The notes under the pieces: generated by a model
What the model was told of the DNA's origin: nothing
What the model saw: only the letters and a program-made list of their open reading frames with translations
The model's database searches: none
Translations under genes and position numbers: made by a program
Shown: piece by piece, positions 7,118 through 15,849 of the stretch
Position numbering within the stretch: position 1 is the first letter of the stretch
Layout of the letters: each line of letters starts with the position of its first letter
Source: Bryobacterales bacterium
GTDB lineage: Bacteria; Acidobacteriota; Terriglobia; Bryobacterales; Bryobacteraceae
DNA: 43,244 bases
Assembly: GCA_003157745.1 (NCBI GenBank)
Contig: PMKM01000106.1
Coordinates: forward strand, 4,880-48,123
Direction: 5' to 3'

Positions 7118-8080
7118 TTATTCGAGGTGCAGGGTTATCATAACCTCGGGCTCTTCGCCATGACGAATCAGGCGCATGAGCACCCGGAAAGCGCCCAACA
7201 GGAGGCCCGACAGAGCTGCAAACAGAAGCAGTATCCCGATGAATTTAAATATACTTACCAGCATGATGCCGGGGTTATCCAGGGGGGTGAGAACGTGTTC
7301 GTTGCGGGTGATCTCGGCCTGCCAGCGAACCTGGGCGAGCAGGCGCTCGGCCGCGTCGCGGTCGGCTGGGTCGAGCAAAACCGCGACGAGTGGGCCACTG
7401 CGTTTCACGATGGCGCCGGGCAACTGTTCGAAATCGGACACTTTCCGCCGGGCGATTTGTGGCGAGGGGTAGTTGAAGATGGCGAGCGGCATGTCACCCT
7501 TCGGGCTGTGGAAAACTCCCAACTGGGCCTCGGCGTCGAAATGGAAGCCGGCGACGGAGGGTGGAACGGCGGGCAGGAATCGGGCGAGGCTGGCGGGACC
7601 GGTGATGTAGCGCTCGCTATTGGGCACCAGGTTCTCGGCGGGCAGGTAGGAAGGCAGAACCGGCAGGGCGGTGATATCGACATTCTTCAGCGATTTGCCT
7701 ACCGCGGCAAACTCGGCAGCCGTCGGCTGATGGCCGGCGAAGGCCAACAGGTACTGGCCCAGGACGAAAACCCCGCCGCCACGGGTAGTGGCCGCCAGCG
7801 GGGCAAGCTTGGACGGTTTGGCGGTTTCGGGCCGCTGCCAGTCGAAAGCCGCCAGCGCGTCGGTCGAATCGCCAAGCTGCCATACGGTGACGGTAAAAGT
7901 GGTCTTACCCGATTTGTAGGTAGCCGCCTCCCAGGCCTTCAGCCCGTACTCGTCCCAAACCGCCCGGTCGGCGAGCGAGGGCTGCCCAGCGCCGGTGCGG
8001 AGGGCGGGGCCGATGGCATCGGGGAGAATGGAAGCTGCGAGGAGACACGGGGCAGCCAGCAGAGCCAGAAGTGAGCGCAT
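7118..8080 (-). CDS. DUF6599-type exported membrane-anchored protein
   Basis: 320 residues from ATG 8080 (MRSLLALLAAPCLLAASILP signal peptide); the 18 codons upstream in frame are not convincing. The body has WDEYGLKAWEAATYKSG, FTVTVWQLGDSTDALAAFDW, FVLGQYLLAFAG and LPSYLPAENLVPNSERYI, a pattern I associate with DUF6599 proteins of Acidobacteriota, whose role is unknown. It resembles two copies of a TQO-small-like or lipoprotein-like alpha/beta unit. A C-terminal transmembrane helix (VSIFKFIGILLLFAALSGLL) is followed by a short basic tail, so it is likely anchored in the inner membrane with the bulk in the periplasm. The gene upstream on this strand ends 96 nt away, too far for tight coupling. 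Confidence 0.7.
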   Translation of the reverse strand: MRSLLALLAAPCLLAASILPDAIGPALRTGAGQPSLADRAVWDEYGLKAWEAATYKSGKTTFTVTVWQLGDSTDALAAFDWQRPETAKPSKLAPLAATTRGGGVFVLGQYLLAFAGHQPTAAEFAAVGKSLKNVDITALPVLPSYLPAENLVPNSERYITGPASLARFLPAVPPSVAGFHFDAEAQLGVFHSPKGDMPLAIFNYPSPQIARRKVSDFEQLPGAIVKRSGPLVAVLLDPADRDAAERLLAQVRWQAEITRNEHVLTPLDNPGIMLVSIFKFIGILLLFAALSGLLLGAFRVLMRLIRHGEEPEVMITLHLE

Positions 8081-8176
8081 ATCTCTATTAGACGCCAAAA
8101 CGGCGCGGCACAGACAATCCGCGGGGTGAATCATCCCGGTTGCGTGCGCACAGGGCGGCGGGGCGACCTCCGGGGG

Positions 8177-9061
8177 CTAGGGCCAGAAGGGGAGGCAAAC
8201 CGGGGTGAGCCATTTCGGGATTTCTCCCGTACGACTCACGCGCGTGCGGGTCTGCCGGTAGAATTTCCACTTTCTGTCGGACCGGACGCCGAAGACAGTA
8301 CCGAATTGATCCACGCTTCCCCCAATGTCGCCAACGAACCTTGCTACAAGCGCCTCGTTGGGAGTGTGCATGTCGCCGAGCATGTAGTCCGTCAGATGGA
8401 CCGCCTTGCTGACAAATGTCTGCTCGGGGCGCTTTCCTTCGACTCTCCGCCCTTCCTTTGGATATTGCGTGCGAGCCATGTCGTAAAGATTCAGCATGTG
8501 ATCGCGCTTGGCCTGCGCCGCCTTCAGGAAACCCAGGTCGGTTTCCGAATTGAGATTCTCTCCCTTCGGGCCAGTCGTGTTCACCGCATTCACGTGGTAC
8601 ACGACGGGCTCCTCGGGGTCTCCGCTGACGATGATCGAGCAGCCTTGCAGCGCGGCCGTTATGAATATCTCAGGCTCAACGATCTCATTCTCAAGCTTGG
8701 TCGGGTTTTTCGGGCTGGGCTTCAGCTTCATGCGGAACAGGCGATTCTGCTGCCACGGAAGGTAATACACGGGAAAAGTGTTGGCATCCCGATCGTAGCG
8801 GACCCGCATGACCATCAGACCGATGTCCTTAGCGTAGTCATCGCCAGTGTCGCCCCCGACATAGAGAAGCGCGTTCGCCGGCGCAACATTGCACCAGGCA
8901 ACCTTAACCTCATTCTGAATCTGGAAGAACACGGTCTTATCGGTGAAAGTCTTGACCTTCAGCCCGTTGCGCCCCCCGATCATGTCGGCCCAGGGGAAAA
9001 GCGCGTTCAGCTGCGCAAACGAATCGGGGTCCTTGAGAAACAGCTCGTTGTAGCCTGACAT
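8177..9061 (-). CDS. Hypothetical protein with CNF1/BLF1-like Cys-His deamidase signature
   Basis: 294 residues from ATG 9061; an in-frame ATG at 9103 is less likely because a TATACT -10 box at 9107-9112 puts the transcript start near it. No signal peptide or membrane segment. The central block ITAALQGCSIIVSG then VVYHVNA places Cys141 in an LQGC motif, His156 fifteen residues later and Thr135 six residues before. From memory, CNF1 toxins have an LSGC motif with Cys866 and His881 (spacing 15), and Burkholderia BLF1 has Thr88 and Cys94 (spacing 6). The flanking strands (VAWCNVAPANALLYVGG, GLMVMRVRYDR) suit a beta-sandwich. A glutamine deamidase effector or CheD-like enzyme is a hypothesis; overall similarity cannot be judged by eye. 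Neighbours give no clue. Confidence 0.6.
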   Translation of the reverse strand: MSGYNELFLKDPDSFAQLNALFPWADMIGGRNGLKVKTFTDKTVFFQIQNEVKVAWCNVAPANALLYVGGDTGDDYAKDIGLMVMRVRYDRDANTFPVYYLPWQQNRLFRMKLKPSPKNPTKLENEIVEPEIFITAALQGCSIIVSGDPEEPVVYHVNAVNTTGPKGENLNSETDLGFLKAAQAKRDHMLNLYDMARTQYPKEGRRVEGKRPEQTFVSKAVHLTDYMLGDMHTPNEALVARFVGDIGGSVDQFGTVFGVRSDRKWKFYRQTRTRVSRTGEIPKWLTPVCLPFWP

Positions 9062-9106
9062 ATCGTTTGGACCAGGATTCTCCCTTCGGCCTCCTGGACT
9101 CATTGC

Positions 9107-9112
9107 AGTATA
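9107..9112 (-). promoter_or_regulatory. -10 box of the deamidase-like gene
   Basis: TATACT on the minus strand (5/6 to consensus) without a good -35 box. The implied start near 9100 leaves a leader of about 39 nt to the ATG at 9061. Confidence 0.35.
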
Positions 9113-9244
9113 GACTCAGACCATTTGCAGTGCCATTCCGCTAAAGTTAATCTACTTCGGCTCGTCCGCCGTCTGGCGCGCCCGCGTCTTCACCGGGTCA
9201 CGCATTCGGTCTGCTCCGCCGCGTGCGATGATGGTGATTTCCAA

Positions 9245-10252
9245 ATGGCGGACGACGCAGAGAAGCGGGAGTGGCTGGCGGCGGCGCGCCGGGCGATGGA
9301 GATCGAGGCGCGCGCGGTGAGCGAGGCGGCGGCGCGTCTGGATGGGTCGCTGGTGCGCGCGGTGGAATTGATACTGGCGCATCCCGGCAAGACGGTGGTC
9401 ACGGGCATCGGGAAATCGGGGCACGTGGCGCGCAGGCTTGTGGCCACGCTGGCGAGCACCGGCACGCCGGCGGTCTTTCTGCATCCGGCCGAGGCCGCGC
9501 ACGGGGACATGGGCATCTACACGCCGGGCGACCCGACGGTTCTGGTATCGAAGAACGGCAGTTCGGCCGAGTTGATGTCGCTGTTGCCGATGCTACGCGA
9601 TTTCCATTCGCCGTTGATCGGCATTCTGGGCGCAACGTCGTCGCCGTTGGCGGCACTGGTGGACGTGCTGCTGGACGCCTCGGTGGAGCGCGAAGCGGAT
9701 CCGCACAACCTGGCGCCGACCGCCAGCGCGATGGCCGCGCAGGCGGTGGGCGACGCGCTGGCGATCGCCCTGATGCGCGCGCGAGGCTTCACCGCCGAAC
9801 AATTCGGCCGCTACCATCCGGGCGGCCAGTTGGGGCGCAATCTGCGGACCTCGGTGCGGCAGGCCATGCATGGCGCTGGAGAAGCGGTGATGGTGCCGCC
9901 GGAGACATCCTTCAAGGACCTGATCATCGCCATGACGCGGCTGCCGCTGGGCGGAGCGTGCGTGGTCACCGCCGAGGGACTGCTGGCCGGCTTCATCACC
10001 GATGGCGATCTGCGGCGGGCGCTGGCGCACCACGACGACATACGCGGACTGCGCGCGGCGGACATCATGACGGCCGCGCCGGTAACGATTGGGCCGGACG
10101 CGAGCTTGGCCGCCGCGCTCGAGCGCATGGAGCGGCGCGCTTCGCAGATTTCCGCGCTGCCAGTGGTGGACGCGCAAGGGCGCGCGCTCGGCATTCTGCG
10201 GCTGCACGATGTCTACCTGGGCTTCCGCGGCGCCGCGCCGGCCGGCGCCTGA
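9245..10252 (+). CDS. kdsD: Arabinose-5-phosphate isomerase (SIS plus two CBS domains)
   Basis: 335 residues from ATG 9245; a longer frame from 9125 has no support. Converts ribulose-5-phosphate to arabinose-5-phosphate, the first step to KDO for lipopolysaccharide. The SIS domain (about 45-180) has GIGKSGHVARRLVATLAST, HPAEAAHGDMG and SKNGSSAEL; YHPGGQLGR follows, as in KdsD and GutQ. Two CBS repeats (about 210-265, FITDGDLRRAL; 275-330, ILRLHDVYLGF) probably sense a regulatory ligand. Length matches E. coli KdsD (328). It stands alone here, without kdsA, kdsB or kdsC. The ribosome site is weak. KdsD and GutQ cannot be separated by motif, but no glucitol genes are present. Confidence 0.9.
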   Translation: MADDAEKREWLAAARRAMEIEARAVSEAAARLDGSLVRAVELILAHPGKTVVTGIGKSGHVARRLVATLASTGTPAVFLHPAEAAHGDMGIYTPGDPTVLVSKNGSSAELMSLLPMLRDFHSPLIGILGATSSPLAALVDVLLDASVEREADPHNLAPTASAMAAQAVGDALAIALMRARGFTAEQFGRYHPGGQLGRNLRTSVRQAMHGAGEAVMVPPETSFKDLIIAMTRLPLGGACVVTAEGLLAGFITDGDLRRALAHHDDIRGLRAADIMTAAPVTIGPDASLAAALERMERRASQISALPVVDAQGRALGILRLHDVYLGFRGAAPAGA

Positions 10253-10460
10253 GGTGGGCGTGGGCGGGATCAGTTGCGATTCGCCGAGCCCATCCTTGTA
10301 TTCCGGGTTGGTAGCGGCTGCTCGAACGCAGCCGGGCTGGTGGTTTCCAGCCACTGCCGGGCCTCGGTTGGCATCTGTAAAGATGTGAGAGAGCTACTGC
10401 TCGGATTTGGCAGCCGCCGTGCAGCGGAATTCGCTTAGCTTACATAAGGAAGAGGCACTC

Positions 10461-11615
10461 ATGCGGAACCGCGCTCGAAAACTGACGATGGCCGGTCTCA
10501 GCCTGGCGGCATGGCTGGCCGTGCCGTGCGCCAATCTGCTGGCGCAAACGGCTCCGCCGAAGCCGGCGCCAGACGTGCTGATCCTGAACGACGATGAGAA
10601 GCTGGTGGGGCACTTCGTCCGCTCCAACCACGGCGACGTGAGGTTCAAGAGCACCGTGCTGGGCGAAGTCGTCATCCCCTGGAGCAAGGTGAAGGAACTG
10701 CACGCGGCCGGGCCGTACACGGTGGTTGGCAAGGACGTGAGGCTGGGCCGCGGCTCGGACACGTCGAAGCTACCCAAGGGCAGCGTGGATGCCACGGCCA
10801 AGCAGATCACGGTGACCGGCGCGGCTGGGAAGACGCCAGCGACGGTGGCGGTGGCGGACGCGACGCACGTGATCGACTCGAAGGAATTCGAGCAACAGGT
10901 GATGCACAGCCCGGGGTTGGCCGAGGACTGGACCGGCGCGATCCACGCTGGGGCAGCGCTCGTGGATGCGACGCAGCAGAGCCGCAGTTTCAATGGCGGC
11001 TTCGCCCTGGCGCGGGCGGTTCCGGCGCAGGGGTGGCTCGACCCGCGCGATCGCACACTGGTGGATTTCAATTTTTCGAACGGTGTCGTCAAACAGGCGG
11101 GAGCGGCCGAGATCAAGACCGACATTATCCACGGGGGCCTGGAGCGCGACGAGTACTTTTCGACCCGGAGGATGTACGGATTCGCCCAGGCGACCTTCGA
11201 TCACAATTACTCGCAGGGCCTGGACCTGGGATCGCAAGTGGGCGGCGGCATCGGCTGGACGGTGGTGAAGAGCGCCGCCAACGTGGTCGACGCCAAGGCC
11301 AGCCTGACGTACCTGAACCAGAGTTTCGATGGAACGTCCAGCCTGAACAAGAGCCTGGCGGCGTCCAACTTCGCGGAAGCCTTCACCCACAAGTTCAAGC
11401 ACGGCGTGGTGCTGGCGCAGACGTCTTCGGCCACGCCGACCTGGAACCACACCAACGACTGGCTGGCGAACGCCTCCGTCACCCTGACGGTTCCGGCTTA
11501 CAAGCGGCTGAACATTGCACTGGGCGCGATCGACAGTTTCCTCAATAACCCGCCATCCGGCTTCAAGAAGAACTCGTTCCAACTGACGACTGGGGTGACG
11601 TACGCATTCAAGTAG
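10461..11615 (+). CDS. DUF481-family putative outer-membrane beta-barrel protein
   Basis: 384 residues from ATG 10461, preceded by aaggaagagg. A signal peptide to about residue 30 (LSLAAWLAVPCANLLAQ) precedes an N-terminal SH3-like beta domain (LILNDDEKLVGHFVRSNHGD, VVIPWSKVKELH) seen in acidobacterial DUF481 proteins. The C-terminal DUF481 barrel (about 155-384) has alternating beta strands such as RSFNGGFALARA, LVDFNFSNGVV and the final FQLTTGVTYAFK, whose last aromatic residue suits BAM-dependent insertion. DUF481 proteins are related to salt-induced outer-membrane proteins; function unknown. The 208 bp upstream contain two short hairpins (10315-10334 and 10335-10352) but no gene. Confidence 0.8.
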   Translation: MRNRARKLTMAGLSLAAWLAVPCANLLAQTAPPKPAPDVLILNDDEKLVGHFVRSNHGDVRFKSTVLGEVVIPWSKVKELHAAGPYTVVGKDVRLGRGSDTSKLPKGSVDATAKQITVTGAAGKTPATVAVADATHVIDSKEFEQQVMHSPGLAEDWTGAIHAGAALVDATQQSRSFNGGFALARAVPAQGWLDPRDRTLVDFNFSNGVVKQAGAAEIKTDIIHGGLERDEYFSTRRMYGFAQATFDHNYSQGLDLGSQVGGGIGWTVVKSAANVVDAKASLTYLNQSFDGTSSLNKSLAASNFAEAFTHKFKHGVVLAQTSSATPTWNHTNDWLANASVTLTVPAYKRLNIALGAIDSFLNNPPSGFKKNSFQLTTGVTYAFK

Positions 11616-11645
11616 GGGCGCGCTGGGACGGGTCTCCCCGCGCCC
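11616..11645. terminator. Hairpin between convergent genes
   Basis: Seven-bp stem GGGCGCG/CGCGCCC (11616-11622 with 11639-11645) fills the 31-nt gap between two converging genes and could end transcription from both sides. There is no T-run, so termination is uncertain. Confidence 0.35.
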
Positions 11646-11646
11646 G

Positions 11647-12216
11647 TTACTGCGCCTGCAATCCCACCGAAGCGACGATGATGCCAAGCTCGCGTTTCTC
11701 GGCGCCGGTGGGCGGAATCGCCTTGTCCAGCGAGAACTGGATGCGCACCGCGTCCTTGCTGAGCGCCGCGGCCGGCACGTCGCGTTTGTACTCATATGTG
11801 CCGGATTTGCTGTAGGTTTCCGGCTTGAGCGGCGTGCCCTCGACCGACGCGGAGAGCATGATCGTCCCGGAGTGATCGATGGCGACCTGGGGTATGGTGA
11901 AGGCGATGGAGAGTGCGGCTCCACTCTGCGCCGCTGCGGCGGGCGTGCGCAGCAACACGCTGAACTGCTTCGCGGTCCAACGCCAGGAATTGGCCTCGAT
12001 GCCGTAGAAGCCGGTCAGGAGTTGGCCTCCCCGACGGGCGTCCGAGGTCCTCACCGACGATGCCAGCGGCGGCGCTTCGGCTTCGGGCTCCTCCACCGCC
12101 ACCTTGACGGTCTTCGGCTCGCTCTTGCAACCGAGCGGCGCCAGTGACAACACCAGCGCCAGCCCTCCGGCGAGGAGGTGCAGGCGGGAACATTTCGTGC
12201 GGAATGTGTGTCTCAT
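11647..12216 (-). CDS. Small putative lipoprotein, acidobacterial hypothetical
   Basis: 189 residues from ATG 12216; the longer in-frame start at 12315 lies upstream of the predicted promoter. The signal peptide LLAGGLALVLSLAPLGC has a plausible lipobox (APLGC), then a short charged Glu/Pro/Ala stretch and a beta-rich domain: FYGIEANSWRWTAKQFSVLL, LSIAFTIPQVAID, TYEYKRDVPAAAL, VRIQFSLDKAIPP and a closing RELGIIVASVGL. I have seen similar sequences near glycosyltransferases in this phylum but know no function. It probably sits on the periplasmic face of a membrane. Divergent from the TonB receptor gene. Confidence 0.75.
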   Translation of the reverse strand: MRHTFRTKCSRLHLLAGGLALVLSLAPLGCKSEPKTVKVAVEEPEAEAPPLASSVRTSDARRGGQLLTGFYGIEANSWRWTAKQFSVLLRTPAAAAQSGAALSIAFTIPQVAIDHSGTIMLSASVEGTPLKPETYSKSGTYEYKRDVPAAALSKDAVRIQFSLDKAIPPTGAEKRELGIIVASVGLQAQ

Positions 12217-12268
12217 CTGTCTGAAGATTATCTCCACTGAATTCCAACTACTCGGAAGTTTAAGTCCG

Positions 12269-12274
12269 ATTATA
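12269..12274 (-). promoter_or_regulatory. -10 box for the small lipoprotein gene
   Basis: Perfect TATAAT on the minus strand, 53 nt before the ATG at 12216, implying a leader of about 46 nt. No clear -35 at 16-18 bp spacing. It lies in the 188-bp divergent gap shared with the TonB receptor, for which I see no convincing promoter. Confidence 0.4.
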
Positions 12275-12404
12275 CCGTAGGGAACCGAGCGATCCGATTC
12301 ACGCTTCCGGTACAAGTTCCATTTTTTATCGGGGCGTTTGCCGAACGCGAAGCGGCCGATGCTGGTAACATTCTCTTACAGGCTGTCGCCTATCAGATCA
12401 AGTT

Positions 12405-15400
12405 ATGGAGGCACACCGTATTCTGGACCACTTAAGGCGAATCCTGGCCGCTTCTCTATCGGTCGCGTGTCTGTTCGCCGCGGAGCATCACGGATGGGTC
12501 GGATCGGGCGGCGCGCCTGTGCCGGGAGCGACTGTCACGGCCACACAGGGCAGTAAGAGCCTTGTCACCTCGACCGACGATTCGGGTGCGTATTCCTTTC
12601 GGGACCTGCCGGACGGCGTGTGGACATTGCGCGTTTCGATGCTGGGATTCGCGCCCATCGAGCGAGAGACCGGCGTGATGCAGGGAGCGCCCAGCCCCAA
12701 TTGGGAATTGACCGTATTGACGCTCGATGCGGTACGGAAGCAACTGACGGCGCCGGCGGTTGCTGGGCCTACGCCAACTGCAGCTCCCGCTGCGCCAACC
12801 CAGGCGGCTGCCGCCAAACCGCCGTCCGGCGGCCCGGGTCGCGGCAACTGGAGCGGTGGACGTCCTTCGCTGCGGCAGGGAATGGGTCAGCGCGGCTTCC
12901 AGCGGCTGGAGGTGAATCCGTCGGGCGAAGCGGGAGTGGATAATGGCGGCGAAAGTGTGGCCGCGGTCGAGACCGGCGATGCCACGCAAAGCTCGGACGC
13001 ATACGTGGTCAATGGCAGTGTGAACAGCGGTCTGAACGTGGCTCAGCAAAACGACTGGGGCTTCGGCGGACCCGGTGGACCCGGAGGTCCCGGCGGCATG
13101 AACGGAGTGGGCGGGCCGGGCGAGATCGCCGGAATGGATGCGGGCGGCGGACGCGGAGGACCTGGTGGTCCTGGCGGCGGACCCGGTGGCGGTTTCGGCG
13201 GACGCGGTGGTGGCGGGTTCGGTGGCAACTACGGCGGCGGGCGAGGTGGGCGCGGCGGTCCGAACGGCCGCGGCGGCAACCAGGCTTCCTTCGGCAACGG
13301 GCGGCGGAATCCGCGCTCGCATTACAATGCCAACATCGCATTGATACTGAACAACTCGGCGTTGGACGCGCGGCCGTTCTCTCTCACCGGGCAGGACACG
13401 CCCAAGGCCGCGTTCGCCAAGTTCCGCTCCACCGGCATGTTGGGCGGACCGTTGAAGATTCCGCATGTGCTGAGCGGGCAACACACTTTCTTTACCATCA
13501 ACTATCAGTTGTCGCGCGGGCGCAATGCGAGCAACGTCACGGCGCTGGTGCCGACGGCGGCCGAGGAAGCGGGCGACTTCTCATCGTTGCTTTCGGGCGC
13601 CAAGCCAGTGAGTATCCACGATCCGTTAGGCGGCAGCCAGTTCCAAAACAATATGATCCCGGCGTCCCGGCTGAACTCTGGCGCGCTCGCGTTGCTGAAG
13701 TTCTACCCGGCGCCGAATTTCTCCGGCGATTCGCAGTACAACTACCAGGCGCCGATTGTCGGCACCAGCAATCAGACCAACATCAACACGCGCATCAGCG
13801 AGACGATTAATGCGAAGCACCAGGTGTCGGGGAACTTCTCCTGGCAAGGGAGTAACTCCTCCACGCCGAACTTATTCGACTTTACCGATACCACTAAGAC
13901 GACCGGCATCAATACCGGCGTGCAGTGGACTTATCACATCACGACTAAGTTAATCAGCACGACGCGCTATGGCTTCAGCCGCTCGGCGACGAACAACACG
14001 CCGTACTTCGCGCTTCCGAGCGCGGCCGATGCGCAGATCGTGGCCAGCGCGGGGATTCAGGGCAACGACCAGGCGGCGCAGTTCTTCGGGCCGCCGTCGC
14101 TCTCGTTTTCGAGCGGCATTTACGGATTGAGCGACGGCAACTACCAGATCAATCACAACAATACCAATCAGGCCGGCGAGGGCCTGATCTGGGTGCGCGG
14201 CGCGCATAACGTGACGTTTGGCGGCGACGTGCGGCGCCTGGATTTCAACCAGATTGCGCAACAGAACGCGCGCGGCACATTCAGCTTCACGGGCAACATG
14301 ACCGGGCAGCCGGGCTTGGACGGCCAGGCGGCCGCCGGCACGGGCTTTGGTTTGGCCGACCTCGTGCTGGGTCTGCCCGACACCAGCTCGATCGCTTATT
14401 CGCAGTTTGGGGCGGATAAGTACTTTCGTGCATTCTGGACCGACACTTATGTCACCGATGACTGGCACCTGCGCGGTAACTTCACGCTCAACTTCGGCCT
14501 GCGCTGGGATTTCCAGGCGCCAGTGACCGAGTTATATAACCGGCTGGTGAGTTTGGAAGTAGGCCCGAACTGGACCACTACGACGCCCGTCTGCGGCGCC
14601 GCGCCGCCGTCCACTGCGGCGGGAACGTGCACATCGGCAAGCCAGGCAGGGCTGCCGAGTTCGTTGGTACGGCCGGACTATCGCGAGTTTCAGCCGCGGG
14701 TCGGGATTGCCTGGAAACCGACCCCGAAGCATTCCATGGTGGTGCGAGCGGGTTACGGGTTGTATTACAACACCTCGGTGTTTCAGCCGCTGGCCAACCA
14801 GATGTCGCAACAGGCGCCGTGGTCGGATAGCTCGGCCGAGCGCTACACGGCCGCGGATGCCGGGACGCTTTCGCTCGAGAACGCGTTCACTCTCTCGCCC
14901 AGCGGGCAGACCTTTGCGCTCGATCCGAACTTCCGCATCGGATATATTCACTATTGGCAGGCGTCGGTGCAGCAGAACCTGCGCGGCGCGTTCGTAGCCA
15001 CGTTGACTTATAGCGGCAACAAGGGCACACACCAGGTGCAGGAGTTTTTGCCCTGGACATCGCCAGCCGGCGCCGTGGCCAGCGGCTATCCGAGCAATTA
15101 CGTTTACGAGACGTCGAACGGCAACTCGAATTACAACTCAGCCAGTGCCCAGTTACAGCATCGTTTCCATAACGGGTTCCTGGCGAATGCGACTTATGTT
15201 TTCTCTAAAGCGATCGACGATGCGCAGTCTCTCGGGGGGCGCGGCGCGGCCGGATCAGGATACGCTCAGAACTGGCTGGACCTGGAGGCCGAGCGGTCGC
15301 TGTCGAGTTTCAATCGCACTCACACGTTGAACCTGACGTTCCAATACTCGACGGGCATGGGCACGCGCGGCGGAACGCTGATCAAGGGGTGGAAGGGCGT

Positions 15401-15845
15401 GCTACTGAAGGATTGGACACTCGGCCCCAGCGTGACTGTAGCGAGCGGGCTGCCGCTCACTCCCACCGTGCCCGGCCGGCAGGCAGCCGGAACGGGAATC
15501 ACGGGCACCACGCGCGCCGATTATGTGGGGGGACCGCTCGACGCCGCTCTGCCGGGCTATGGTTTCAATACGGCTGTGTTCGCCGCGCCCGCAGACGGCG
15601 AATGGGGCAACGCGGGCCGCGGCGTCATCACCGGGCCGATGCAGTTCAGCCTCAACGGCAGCGCGGGCCGAGTCTTCCGTTTCGGCGACCGGCGCAGCAT
15701 GGACATACGCTTCGACGGCACCAACGTACTCAACCATGTCACCTGGGCGTCGTGGAACACGATGCTGGGCAATTCGCAATTCGGACTGCCGACCGCGGCC
15801 AACGCCATGCGCAACATACAAGCTACCGTTCGATTCCGGTTCTAA
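12405..15845 (+). CDS. TonB-dependent receptor, Oar/carboxypeptidase-regulatory type
   Basis: 1146 residues. After a signal-like N terminus (RILAASLSVACLFAAEHHG) is a carboxypeptidase regulatory-like Ig fold (GAPVPGATVTATQG, GAYSFRDLPDGVWTLRVS) at about 30-105, typical of acidobacterial Oar-like receptors. Then an Ala/Pro linker, a segment at 170-215, and an unusual Gly-rich stretch (about 218-305, GFGGPGGPGGPGGM, GGGRGGRGG) before the barrel. The barrel carries ALDARPFSLTG, FTINYQLSRGRNASN, FWTDTYVTDDWHLRGNFTLNFG and a C-terminal IQATVRFRF strand. It probably imports a large ligand, perhaps oligosaccharide or peptide, with TonB energy. The stop is 4 nt before the VWFA gene, so they form an operon. 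The start lacks a strong ribosome site. Confidence 0.9.
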   Translation: MEAHRILDHLRRILAASLSVACLFAAEHHGWVGSGGAPVPGATVTATQGSKSLVTSTDDSGAYSFRDLPDGVWTLRVSMLGFAPIERETGVMQGAPSPNWELTVLTLDAVRKQLTAPAVAGPTPTAAPAAPTQAAAAKPPSGGPGRGNWSGGRPSLRQGMGQRGFQRLEVNPSGEAGVDNGGESVAAVETGDATQSSDAYVVNGSVNSGLNVAQQNDWGFGGPGGPGGPGGMNGVGGPGEIAGMDAGGGRGGPGGPGGGPGGGFGGRGGGGFGGNYGGGRGGRGGPNGRGGNQASFGNGRRNPRSHYNANIALILNNSALDARPFSLTGQDTPKAAFAKFRSTGMLGGPLKIPHVLSGQHTFFTINYQLSRGRNASNVTALVPTAAEEAGDFSSLLSGAKPVSIHDPLGGSQFQNNMIPASRLNSGALALLKFYPAPNFSGDSQYNYQAPIVGTSNQTNINTRISETINAKHQVSGNFSWQGSNSSTPNLFDFTDTTKTTGINTGVQWTYHITTKLISTTRYGFSRSATNNTPYFALPSAADAQIVASAGIQGNDQAAQFFGPPSLSFSSGIYGLSDGNYQINHNNTNQAGEGLIWVRGAHNVTFGGDVRRLDFNQIAQQNARGTFSFTGNMTGQPGLDGQAAAGTGFGLADLVLGLPDTSSIAYSQFGADKYFRAFWTDTYVTDDWHLRGNFTLNFGLRWDFQAPVTELYNRLVSLEVGPNWTTTTPVCGAAPPSTAAGTCTSASQAGLPSSLVRPDYREFQPRVGIAWKPTPKHSMVVRAGYGLYYNTSVFQPLANQMSQQAPWSDSSAERYTAADAGTLSLENAFTLSPSGQTFALDPNFRIGYIHYWQASVQQNLRGAFVATLTYSGNKGTHQVQEFLPWTSPAGAVASGYPSNYVYETSNGNSNYNSASAQLQHRFHNGFLANATYVFSKAIDDAQSLGGRGAAGSGYAQNWLDLEAERSLSSFNRTHTLNLTFQYSTGMGTRGGTLIKGWKGVLLKDWTLGPSVTVASGLPLTPTVPGRQAAGTGITGTTRADYVGGPLDAALPGYGFNTAVFAAPADGEWGNAGRGVITGPMQFSLNGSAGRVFRFGDRRSMDIRFDGTNVLNHVTWASWNTMLGNSQFGLPTAANAMRNIQATVRFRF

Positions 15846-15849
15846 TACC

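Noticed and set aside
9062..9103. ATG at 9103 as start of the deamidase-like gene
   Set aside because: It lies about where the -10 box at 9107-9112 predicts transcription to start, and no ribosome site precedes it.
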